A DNA stretch of 64,000 nucleotides, from assembly GCA_032209605.1 (NCBI GenBank), contig JASFXZ010000001.1, forward strand, positions 37,452,619 to 37,516,618. The letters are read 5' to 3'. This DNA is from Mactromeris polynyma. Its lineage: Eukaryota > Mollusca > Bivalvia > Venerida > Mactridae. Position numbers and translations under genes: made by a program. The notes under the pieces are model-generated. The model was given only the letters and a program-made list of their open reading frames with translations. It was not told where the DNA came from and made no database searches. Of this stretch, positions 10,571 through 21,700 are shown piece by piece. Position 1 is the first letter of the stretch; every line of letters starts with the position of its first letter.

Positions 10571-10976
10571 AGCTCACCTGAGCAGAAAGTGCTCATGGTG
10601 AGGTTTCTGGATCATTGGGTGGTCCTCTTTCAAAGTTGTGCAAATGGTTCCGGTCTGCTACATAAGTAGGTCACAGAAGCTAAACATTTTGAAAGTGTAA
10701 ACTTTGAAAATCTTCTTGTCCAAAACCATAAGGTATCGTTGGTGGCATTGTCTACTGGTTCCTTTTACAGGATTGTATAAATTATTCAGTTCCGTCAAAA
10801 ACATGACTGCCAGGGGGGGGGTCTTTTTCCTTATATGCGGAAACTATCAACAACATCTCCTCCTAAAACTGCTACATGTATTTTGACACAGGAATGTTAG
10901 TTCGGTGGTCTTAATTCAGTCAACATGGCAGTGTATTCAGATGAGAGATTTAGGGCCATCATGGCCCTCTTGTTTT
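10571..10976 (+). repeat. Dispersed repeat (AGCTCACCTGAGC ... GGGCCATCATGGCCCTCTTG)
   Basis: A 0.4-kb block begins AGCTCACCTGAGCAGAAAG and ends in the palindrome GGGCCATCATGGCCC followed by CTCTTGTTTT. This pair of ends matches my memory of an abundant element in bivalve genomes; that identification is recollection, not a search. A run of G (10,814-10,822) lies inside. No coding capacity. Confidence 0.5.
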
Positions 10977-11276
10977 AAACTGTCACAGATGTTTAGATTA
11001 CATGGTTGGTGCACTCATACAGTGTGACCTTTTGAGAGCAACACCTTATAGGAGATTTGATGTTTTGACTGTTTTTGAGTGGCTTGTACTGTAGAAAAGT
11101 TAAATTAAGGAAACTCTTACGTAGGGAAACTTGATTCGGTTGTTTAAGGGTAGCTGTTGCTCAAGAAAGGATCATGTTGGAGAGGTGCAATATTTGAAAC
11201 AGTGATAACAATGCGCAACACACAGAAAGTTTGAAACAAAGACTTTTATACTTATTATCCAGATTAAAATATTATC

Positions 11277-11456
11277 GTAGATCCCAGAGGAAAAAACCAT
11301 GACCCCACATGGGATTGAACCGGGACCTCTTGCACCCAAAGCTCAAACTCGACCACGAAGCCATACCTCAACTGCACCATCTCTGCAATTTCTAGCCTGT
11401 TACCGCTCCCCAGTTGGCTCGTACCCGTACACCGAATTATCCTCGTCGCCATTATT
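11277..11456 (-). mobile_element. tRNA-derived SINE, copy 1 of a tandem pair
   Basis: On the minus strand an A-box-like TGGCTTCGTGGTCGAGTT is followed by a B box GGTTCAATCCC (11,311-11,321), the internal polymerase III promoter layout of tRNA-derived SINEs. The body continues to GATCCCAG...GTAGATC near 11,277. The next copy starts 180 bp away with the same GTAGATCCCAGA boundary. Confidence 0.6.
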
Positions 11457-11560
11457 GTAGATCCCAGACGAAAAAACCATGACCCCACATGGGATTGAAA
11501 TCGGGACCTCTCGCACCCATAGCGGACACTCAACCATGTCGCTAAAAAACTAGCCCTTAC
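11457..11560 (-). mobile_element. tRNA-derived SINE, copy 2 (shorter) of the tandem pair
   Basis: The copy repeats GATCCCAGACG...CCACATGGGATTGAAATCGGGACCTC. An inserted A disrupts the B box (GGTTCAATCCC to GATTTCAATCCC). The tRNA-like head continues to about 11,540. Same orientation as the first copy. Confidence 0.5.
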
Positions 11561-12080
11561 CTAATCACTATAATATCGTAATAGAAAAAGTCGCGAACTG
11601 CTGTTCACTCTTTGAAAGGAGACTTTCGGGTGTAATAAGTTTACGGTTCAGTCAGAACAGGACAGACATCCCACGTGGCCACGATAATTTCTCCATGTCA
11701 ATGGCACGAAATTCCAACACATACATAAACAAAAACAAATTGTTATGACAACGTTTCATTTATTGGGTTACAAAATTTACATTATAAATCACTGTTTACT
11801 CACAAAAACATGAGTACGATACACATATCTGCGTTGTATTATCACTCAAAAGTGTACACAATACTTGATACAGAAGAGTTTTAATACTTAAAACGCAGAA
11901 AATCTACACACGCTCATTTATCAGACTTTGTTTCATGTGATTTTCAGAGTTTGACAAATTAAAAATGTATATGTTATCGACCGAGTACGAGGGCTTTCTG
12001 TGAAAAAGACCTATCCACGGGCTTCGTATAAAGGATATTTCGCTAGAACAATCGCGTAGCATATTCCAAATCCACGTCAC
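11560..12080. other. Non-coding AT-rich stretch
   Basis: No gene seen. At 12,006-12,030 there is CTGTGAAAAAGACCTATCCACGG, which recurs imperfectly at about 12,315-12,340 (CTGTGAAAGAAAGACCTGTC) on the other side of the G/C-rich element. Confidence 0.4.
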
Positions 12081-12232
12081 AAGCGGATCCAGGGAGGGGG
12101 GGGGGGCGCACCCGGCGCGCCCCCTAAACTTTCCCAACCTTTATGTATGTGTATTAATACGAAAATATTAATTTACCAAAAAGTTACGCCCCCCCCCCAA
12201 GACCAAATCATTGAGCCGCCCCTGCACATCGT
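12081..12232. mobile_element. MITE-like element with G/C-run ends
   Basis: The left end AGCGGATCCAGGGAGGGGGG and the inverted right end CAGGGGCGGCTCAATG share a CAGGGGCGG.TC-type terminus, degraded on the left. Long G and C homopolymers and GGCGCACCCGGCGCGCC lie just inside. The end structure suggests a non-autonomous hAT-type DNA element; target-site duplication is not clear. Confidence 0.4.
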
Positions 12233-12955
12233 TCACTTGAGACATTGTATATTAGCTTTAGTGAGTGGTTTGACGGTGTGTAAGTCGGATATCGGCCTCG
12301 TACATCGGGCTACTGTGAAAGAAAGACCTGTCCACGGACTTTCATTTATGGCCTAGATTTTTTTGTGCAGCCAACTGTTTTAAACATGTGAATTGCTGCT
12401 TGCATGTGATATACTTGTGTTTGGAAGTATACACAATAATTTTAACTTTAATAACAAGAAATAAAATATGTTTTACTTTGATATCAAGAAATGAAATAAC
12501 AGTGATATCATGAATCTTTCTTACAAATGATTTGTAGCCTGAAGTAATTTCAAAGAAACACTAAACGGATTAAAGTGAAAAACAAAGTCCTATGCTATAG
12601 AAAATAAGGGACATTGTCATTAAGATAACACCTATTCTAGTCTTTGAAAATGGGAAAAGTACTTGAAATGTCCTTGAAAAGTACTTGAATTGTTTTGGGA
12701 AGTTCTGTATGAACCATGTTAAATATAAGGCACTGACAGGCGTATCCTCTATAGGGCATGTATCAGTTAGGTTAACCTACAATTCATATCAATCACTATT
12801 GGCGACTGCCTCCAGAGTTATTAACCAGTACTTGTGCCTTATTTAGGAATTATGTGGATTTTAGTCCAGTCTGGCCAAGAAAGGATTCAAACTTGCAACT
12901 TTAGGATCATGGGTTCTACCCCAGACCAGGGGGTTCCACTAGGTGCTGAATCTCA

Positions 12956-13286
12956 ATAGATAGTTCCCACAACTACAAAATTTACCTCCCGTTTTCATTA
13001 TCACCAGCCATTTTGATAGGCAAAACTGATAAGCACTTATAAGAGTAATTCCCAAATATGTGATAACTGAGAAAAACTCAAGGAATTTGCATGTGACAAC
13101 CCCTTTTTTCTTCACTTTTCTGAGCCATCTGCACACATGAGCATAATGAATGATTATTTTTATTTATCCGATTTTATTTTATCATCGTTTACAATATATT
13201 CACAAACTTGAAGGAAATTTGCCTATCAGAATGGCCGACCATTCAGAACAAGGGAGGTAAATATTGTAAATGTTGGAACTATCTAT
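12956..13286. mobile_element. 331-bp foldback/MITE element with about 69-bp inverted arms
   Basis: The left arm at 12,956-13,024 (ATAGATAGTTCCCACAACTA ... TTTTGATAGGCAAA) is the inverse of the right arm at 13,218-13,286 (TTTGCCTATCAG ... GGAACTATCTAT), with roughly one mismatch in five. The loop has no coding capacity. No target-site duplication was identified. Confidence 0.75.
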
Positions 13287-13289
13287 GGT

Positions 13290-15196
13290 AATTTTGATAA
13301 TTTATAGCCGCATTTAATACATGTATTTAAAAGCCAAATTACATATATTTTAGAGAAAAAGACTCTTCAGCCAGAATCACGAAGGTCCAAATGTTGCTTT
13401 TGGAAATTGCAAGGGTCAACTCCAGGGTCAAATGGAACACTTGTAGGCAACTGTGTGTCGTGGTACGTATCATTTGAAAGGGATCATATATGAAGGTTCA
13501 GGTTAAATGCCGGTGTTTTTTCACAATCTGAAATTTTCTCAAGCCAAGGTCTTGCGTTTGATTTAAGGCTTCAATTTTTGATATGTACATGTTCCTGCAT
13601 ATCAGTGATTTCACTCATGACAGCTTAAAGTTTTGATTTAGGCTACAGGCATAGAAAATGTGTTCCAATAGGCATTCACACAAAAATTAAGACTGAAACT
13701 CAGACTTAGACTGCAGCCTATCGTTTTCATTAAATGTAAACAAATGAAATTTTGTCTGAATAATTGTTGTTACCCACTTTAACAACGTAAGTGCAAATGT
13801 GAATATGGCACTTTGCCATGGTATTCGAATAGAATTTGTCATTTCTTCAATGATGTATGAACATTCATGTATTTTGCATTACTTGTTGAGTTGGTTTTAG
13901 ACAGTTCTATATGAGATAATAACGGTAAACAAGAAATATCTTAAAAAAAAATAAACGGCGTAGATGGAATGATGTCTTGTAGTATTACAGTTCTCGCGTA
14001 ATCTTTAACATGAACTGTCTTCAGTAATATGACAAACGAAATGTTATTGAATTAGTGCTATATATTGTTGTATAGTGTCAAAGGTTACACAATTTGCTTT
14101 AAATTGAAAACAAACATTTGGACAATAATCTATTGAGAATAGTTGAAACAAAATCTAATTATAGATCTATTGAAGTTCAGTCAGACGTTAAATCCTGTCT
14201 ATGTTTTCATTGCGATTCGAGCACGACTTTAACGGTATATTGTTGCTTGTACCGCAGGATTAGAGGGAAATACCCATATTTATACTAAATCTCAGTACGT
14301 CTATTCGGATTTTGCCAGAGGGGTACGTTACGGGGAAATTAAAGTACCTTTCCACGATACATTACTAAAAACTTTGAAACTGAGGAAATCATGTCAATTT
14401 TTGGTAGAAAAACTAATGCATATCAATCTACTTAATACGTTTCTTCTTGCATTATCTTTTCGAGACAACCTGTTCGATGCCTCTCCGCTTAGAATATGAA
14501 CCAATCAAATTGTCTCAATTGTTGCATATCTAAACAGCGCGCTTCAATATACAACACTTGAATGGCTCTAAAATGTAGTTCAAAGTCAATATTATACGCC
14601 GAAAAAGTAACGGGATGATTTTGTACCGGTATCATATTCTACTGAGTGAAAGTATTCGGTGTTGCTAGGCAAATGTATCAAATGTATAAATGTATCAAAA
14701 CATGTGAACTAGACCTAAATATATGAAAACTCAACAAGTTATTCTCAACAATATCCTCAAACTTAATCATTTAAAACAAATGATATTTTGTGCAATTATT
14801 CAATGATTTTGTTACTGAATAGTAATGGGCTGTTTTTAATGTTACAGCTGATAGGCAGATGATTACAATGAAATACAAAATCACTCAATAAAAATATGAC
14901 ATTGAAAAACTGTATACTATTAAACAAATCTTTATCATAAAATATATTGCATATATACATGCATATGAAGAATAGAACAGTTGCTAACCACAATATCATC
15001 ACATGTAACTTACGTTCTAAGTCGACCACTCTTTTTGAGTATTTAGGCCCGACGATATATCTAAATAATTGGTTTATTTTTCCATTACTGAGATAACAAT
15101 GAATGAAAGTAAAAATGGTATTTTCAAGCACTAACAGAATACAATCAGTACAAAAAGAAACACATATAATGTATAAACATGGCTTTCAAATCTTAT
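13290..15196. other. Non-coding stretch downstream of the peroxidase gene
   Basis: No gene seen. Two remnants stand out. At 14,208-14,250 (CATTGCGATTCGAGC...TTTAACGGTATATTGTTG) is a single unit resembling the 44-bp minisatellite at 22.7-24.6 kb. At 13,930-13,965 (AAACAAGAAATATCTT...CGGCG) is a short match to the repeat at 19.1 and 41.8 kb. Confidence 0.4.
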
Positions 15197-15199
15197 CAC

Positions 15200-15205
15200 T
15201 TTATT
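15200..15205 (-). terminator. Alternative AATAAA polyadenylation signal
   Basis: AATAAA on the minus strand, about 305 bases after the peroxidase stop codon. Confidence 0.3.
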
Positions 15206-15436
15206 TTAACGTACACCTCATTAAGTTCACCACTTTTAGCGTAAAGCCATCAAATAAATGTATGAACTTATTTTTCAAAAACGTTGATAAAAATATTACA
15301 ATGTAAAATATGCGTTTCTTTTTGTAGCGAGTGTACTAACAACAACAAATATAGTAAACTTCATAACAATGTATCGCCTAATATTTGAATGCATTAATAT
15401 GCCATCATACTAAATATAACTTCTTTTGTATCAATC

Positions 15437-15442
15437 TTTAAT
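15437..15442 (-). terminator. Candidate ATTAAA polyadenylation signal of the peroxidase gene
   Basis: ATTAAA on the minus strand, 67 bases past the stop codon at 15,509-15,511. It is the nearest standard variant signal. Confidence 0.45.
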
Positions 15443-15508
15443 GTCACATGATTGAATATATAATTATGAATGATTACAACTTGATTAAGAATAGATGCTG
15501 CCTGATCT

Positions 15509-15758
15509 TTACTTTTCTTCTTCCAAAGCATGAAGGAGATCTTCTAACATCTGTTCGACAGTCCTAGGCCTTGGGCGTCTTCCTCCTTGAGAGGGTGGTT
15601 GTGGTGGGTTAGTTGCTGGTGGTGGGCGAGTTGCTGGTGGTGGGCGAGTTGCTGGTGGTGGGGCTGCGGTCGTTGGCGGTGGTGCTGTGGTGACTGGGGC
15701 AGGTTTGAACACATCTATAGTTAGGGCTGGGATATTGGTACAGAGTGTTCTGGTGTCA
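15509..15758 (-). CDS. Peroxidase exon 14 (last): domain end plus Pro/Thr-rich tail
   Basis: After the acceptor TACTTTCAG the frame reads (T)DTRTLCTNIPALTIDV, the last conserved Cys and strand of the peroxidase fold. A low-complexity tail follows, rich in Pro, Thr and Ala, with PPPATR/PPPATN repeats, then QGGRRPRPR and an acidic helix TVEQMLEDLLHALEEEK before TAA at 15,509-15,511. The tail has about 60 residues. Such linkers are often O-glycosylated in extracellular proteins. Many family members end soon after the conserved Cys, so the extension is unusual. Confidence 0.9.
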
Positions 15759-18700
15759 CTGAAAGTATAAAACATCAATTCATGCACAACAAAAGGTTCA
15801 TACTAATCAGACAGGAAATGACACACATATACACCCATACGCAGTCACACAACATGCACAAAGAGACATGCAACTTTTATAACAAAAAATGGACTTAGCT
15901 GTATCCAACTTTATGCCAAACTGATAATATTATAATTTTTACAACTTTATTGTTTGTTTACTTAACTATTTATATATTTAATAAAACGTCTAGCATTGGT
16001 TAGATGTCAGACATTTCTAATCCACACTTGTATTTGTGTCTTTACTGGGACATAAATGAACTGCATTGACAGAGAAACACAAATGTAATTATGTTTTAAA
16101 ACCATTTTCTGTTTGTTGAATATACGTATACATGAATTATCCAACGCCCATGAATACATTTATGACCTATAGTTGTGGTCCAGTAGATACAGTCCGTATA
16201 GCATTGAAGTCAGTACTGGTCGTATACGACAATACATTTTATTGTTGGTAACTGAATCAGGATTATATGTACATTATACTGGTTTGATGAAAAATCGCAA
16301 TAATTAAACTCATAACCATGAAGCTCTGAATGGTTTGATTTGCAGACTCGAAGACATTTGCCATGACACCTTTACTACCATTAAATAAACTTACGTTGCC
16401 TCGAATGCACTTGGAGAGTTAATTCTGGTGTAATTGTAGTTTTCGCACAAAATTTTCGACATTGAATAACTCCTGATAGCACTCTGTTGATCTGTAATAA
16501 ATTAAATTCAATGTACAGAACTGTTATTTTAATCTATAATATAAAAAAGCCCGATTCCAGAACGCATGGTGTTATGAATGTCAGTTTGTTAAGCAGACAA
16601 GCATGGCGATCGTCACGTCCATCAACTTAATACTAGACCAAGTCCACTAGTCCCGTAACGGCATTTGTAAGCACTTAGGACAAGCGTTCCAATGGGAAAT
16701 TCTACTCGTATCATGATATGCCGTGTCCTGTGGCATAACACATTATATCTCCGATCTTTATAGCCGATGCAACAGCCAATCATGTTAGAGTGCCGACACA
16801 TAAACAAAGTTTACCTAAACAAAAACATGTCCAACACTACCACAAATTTCTATCCTGATTGAACCACATAATACGTATTTTGATGTTTGATGATTCTTAC
16901 TGTCTCTCTTATGTCGATTCTTTGTTTACATAGGCACGAAGTATTATTGTGATTACACCGCGATCAATCGTTGGTGTGTTAATTTACGGCCACTTTTTGG
17001 GTCGAAACGTTGTTTTTTTAAGTCAAAAGACTTTCCATGGCTAATTATTCCACACAACATGGTTTAAACATCTACATATTCCTATTAAATGCTTTTTCAT
17101 TAAAGTAGACAATAAGAGACATTATATTTTCTGGCACTATCATGACATGTATATGTAGATGTCACTGAGTGTGAACAGTTATCTTTCTTGGCTCCGGTGC
17201 TAGAGGCCGGGTAATAGAGTCTTGTTAAACACATATGCTTTTAAACCATATATACAGGCGAAGTAGGGACAACAAAGCAACAATGTTGTGTCTTTCAACT
17301 GTATGTGAACTACTCTAATAACAATAATATCTTACCAGCGTTCAATCCAGCTGCCTCTCCTTGGTACCAGAATCGATCACCAAACTTCAGGCGCATAAAC
17401 TGGTCCCCTAGTAAACACTCCAATGTGGGACCCAGCGAACCCCCTGCTACAGGTGTCTCAGTAAGGGCTCCGGTAAAAAGGTCAACATCTTCTGGAGAGC
17501 TGTTGAAAAAGATAAAAAAAATGAACGGAAATTAACGAACAGTTAATGAATATTTAGGCTATTATGAGGGAATGAAAACAGCCCGGAATTGAATTAGTTT
17601 AGGAATTAAAATATACGACTTACGCAATGGTGGCCCATCAACTAAACATATTATATCTTATATGTTGAGTATTTCCGTATGACTAATTATATGCGGGTGG
17701 ATGTGTCAAGCCAACAGCCCGAAGCTAATTAACTTTGTATGGTACTTTATGTTTAATGTGTAAGCACAGCACTGAAATCACGTATGGAAAACTGACTCTT
17801 AAATAGTTTCATGCAAGTATTATGTCCGGCATGACATTCGCTGTTTATAACTCGATTTGCCGGAAATGGGTGTACATATGGAAAAGAAAATCTAAGCCAA
17901 GCAAACATTGCTACAGAGGCCAAGGTGTTTCGAAGAAGTTTCATGAATCCTTACTCGTATCCAGCATTCTGTAATCTGGTTCTTGCATCTTCAGAATGAT
18001 CAACTAGTGAGTCCCATAAGGAAACATTCGACAGTTTACATGACTTCCTGAACTCGCTGTAAGATGGTAAGCCGTGATCGCGACCACGTTGAATATTGAG
18101 AGCAGCTAGATCGAAGGAAATGTTGCTTTTACGATCAATAAAAAGACGGCTTCTTGCTTGTTCTTCTACAATTCTGTAACATAAAGCATAAACTTCGAAA
18201 GGTGTAAATTTGCAAAACATAAATAATTGACCACACACAACCACATGAGATTGCATTAACAGAAAAAGTCCTGTATATATGCAAATGAAGAAATATACAA
18301 GACCGTATTTAGATATTTAGGAATGCTGAGAAACGTCTACTATGCAATGAATTTGGCATTTTCCCACTCATTACTGATTATTAAGGCCGTGTGTGTCAAT
18401 GCCTCTGTATAGACACTGTAATAGTATGTTTGACCATGAATGATACTCAACATATGATACACTGTGCTAGTATCTTGATTTGGATATAGTTTCATTCTCA
18501 AATCCGACGCCATTGTAATGCATGCATACCTACAACGTAAACATACCTATCTGTTTCCGGTGAATTGGCACCGGACAACCAATATGCAAGCCCTTCCATA
18601 CCAGCAGGGTTTCCTGTGGCGTATGTCAACTCGGGGTTGTTGTATGTATCGTCTGTTTCCAGTCTAAGGAATGGTCGGAGGTCGCGGCCAAATAAAGACA

Positions 18701-21700
18701 TATCTCTCGGTATCCAAGTATGACCCATCCTGCAATTACATAGATTTGCACTCAGAGCAAAAGTTTGCATTGGCGATACAAGATATATAATGTCTGACTT
18801 TGTATATTTGAGTGTGCATTGATGATTAAAATACTTAACAGAGGAAGTCGAATGTGTTAAAGGCAGTCTGATTGTCGAGGTAAATTAGAATCTGTTCTAT
18901 GCAAATGTGGTCTTATTAATCAGGCGGTCTGAATTTCGCAGTGGTCTTTAATTAAAGATATACTGTAATCTGGTCTAGTCTGAATGTCCGCTGGACCGAG
19001 TAACAGTTTAAGTACACCTGATGATATGAGTCGTGGCATTTTTTTAATTTTATTATTTGTGAAACGATTCTTTCGTAAATATAAACAAGAACTATCTTGA
19101 AAAAATATGGTCGGCGCAATTTGAATGTTAAGATTTGTTGTGTAACATATAAAAATGTTTCGAGATGCTACTATTGCTGGTCACTACTGACGGTAAATTC
19201 ACCGAAATTCAGTGGATTTTAGTAAGGTAACGCATTCTTCATCGAAAGGTTAACCAATCCGCGTCATGGTTACAAACGTTGTTCTGTTGAAGAGAAATTG
19301 CCTTGGTGGTTAACGTAAGATTAGATTGGTTTACACAACACCTACATGCAAACAGCAAAACTATGTTAGTACGGCTGCGCCGAAAAAATCCACGTGAAAA
19401 GTAATTGAGTGATTCAATGCTTTACAAATAATTCTACGTTTTTCACGCACCCTGACCTTAAACCTTTTTTTTAACACACGTGCCTAGTTGCTAATTATAT
19501 TTTGATTATAACCATATATGGTAAAATATCCCCTGCTTGTGCATTATCTCAATCTACAATATGTGAACTTTTTATGACAAAGTCAGCAAGTTGAAAAAAG
19601 TGTTAATTTGTTAAGGTTTGCCAGTTACATGTAATTGAATAAACCTGTGAATTTCTGAGTGTCATGTTTTCCATATTCCTGAGGTGTTGCAGAACTTGTT
19701 CTGTCTAGTCTCAATGTCAGCCATGATGATGACTACGCATACATTTTGTTGTACTCGATCGGTTGAAGTGTAGCTTTATACAACAATTTACCGAGATCCA
19801 ACAAACAGTATCAAGGGATAGGACTCGGAAGACATTTTTCTCGGTCGAATTAACCGGTAACAATTGAACTGTCGCTCCTATCAATTCATCGAAAGAGCTT
19901 ATAGTTATATTACTTCAACTATATACATGCCAAATATTTCGCAACATTAAAAATATGGAGAAACCCTTTTTTTTTGTTAACTGCTCTTTACTTAGTTATT
20001 ACTTGTACGGGAGGACGTTTTACCAACTAGGTTGTGACTGAAGGTAGATCGTATACGTCGCTGACGGCCGACAAATATAAATGACTCATGGAATGGTATG
20101 AAGGTGCTCGTTAACAATCAAACAGTGACCTAAATATTTCACCAATCGGTATCAGATTCGGATTGGGATTCAGTTTCAGATTACATTGGGAATGTCTATT
20201 AACCCAAACGATTTGTACACCTATTCACTCAAGTTTATTGCTTAATTGTGTTTAATGTAACGAATATAGCTCGGAACTCGTATATCCTGTAGGGCCATGT
20301 TTATGGAAAATGCACACGAGCTTTAACCTATGAACTTAGTGGATTGTGTTATTAGCAGTACTAGGATTGTATAGAATTATATTGGATATTCAGAGCGTCA
20401 GTGTCGTAGAATTCGTTTGCTTTTATTCAGTATTGATATTGATGTACTTGGGCCTCCGTGGTCGAGTGGATATGGTTGCCGACTTCTTATCACTTGCTCC
20501 TCACCACTGCGGGTTCGAATCCCACCCGTGATATATATAAGTGAAAAAGCAATCCAGCTGGCTGTCAGATTTAGGACCGGTCTTTCTACCTAGGTGTCTA
20601 CATTAGATATTCTTCCGCCCTAATAGCTGAAATAGTCATTACAAGACCCTGGTTGTTTATGTGACTTCAAACCCCATTAGAAGAAGTTATTACCTGTAAG
20701 CAATACCGAAGCTGTTTGCAATGGTAGCATCAATCGTCTGATCATAAGAGTAAAGCTCAGAACTGCGAAGCTTGTGCTGAGAGAGAGCAGACGCTGAAAG
20801 AAAAGACGGGAGGAACTCGTCGTAGACAATCTTCTGCATGATTGCTATGATTATTTTCCTAGTTTCCTGAAACAAAGTCTCCTGCTCAGGAAATGAGGAA
20901 CTTAATAATTTAGCAATCCTGTTATGCTCCATGACAAACAGATAATGGTAGGCTGTTAAAGATGGTACTGTGTTCACACGAGTATCACCTGAAAAAGAAA
21001 TAAAAGTATATGTAAATACATGTGATAGAGAAGGAAACATTTTCTTGAAAACACAATTACACGCCATGAAAGTGGAGATATAGCAGGTAACAGAGAAGAC
21101 CAAACAGTGATCATTTGATTTTGATTATATTCATAGGATATTTAAAAGACTCATTTTCTATTCGAAGTGATTAAATGAGATATAGCCAGTGCTAATACTA
21201 AATATGTCCAATTTCACATTATCAATCATGGTATCAATGCAATTATATTATCCTACAAAAATGTGTTATTTCATGTAAATGGAGAAAACTGAATATGAAC
21301 TGGTAATACCAAGACATGTATGGGACTTACCAGCAAGACTGCAGGATTGCCCACTGTTAGCATCACAATGTGTTTGATTAGGATCAGTATTGTTTGGTAG
21401 ACGTGTATTTCCTTCGGTCTTCAAAAAAGCTTAAACAGAGAATATAGCAATGTAACAAGAATGTAGATATATTAAATTAAACCCGACGGTTTCTTGATGA
21501 TTGACATTTAAGTACAGTGTTTACACCGTTGTGGTCAGTTGACCTTACCGGTATTCCAGGGATAACTACCAGTAATAAATCATTCTTCAACAAGCAACTG
21601 ACAACTTCCCTACGTGAATCAGAGCTGGAGGTACGAATGCCTATTCAAATTGTCAGAAATCATACCTCCACCAAAGTTTTGAACCGAAGACCGTCAGATT

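Noticed and set aside
20453..20530. tRNA gene inside the peroxidase intron
   Set aside because: A and B boxes are present but no acceptor stem pairs, and a SINE body follows.
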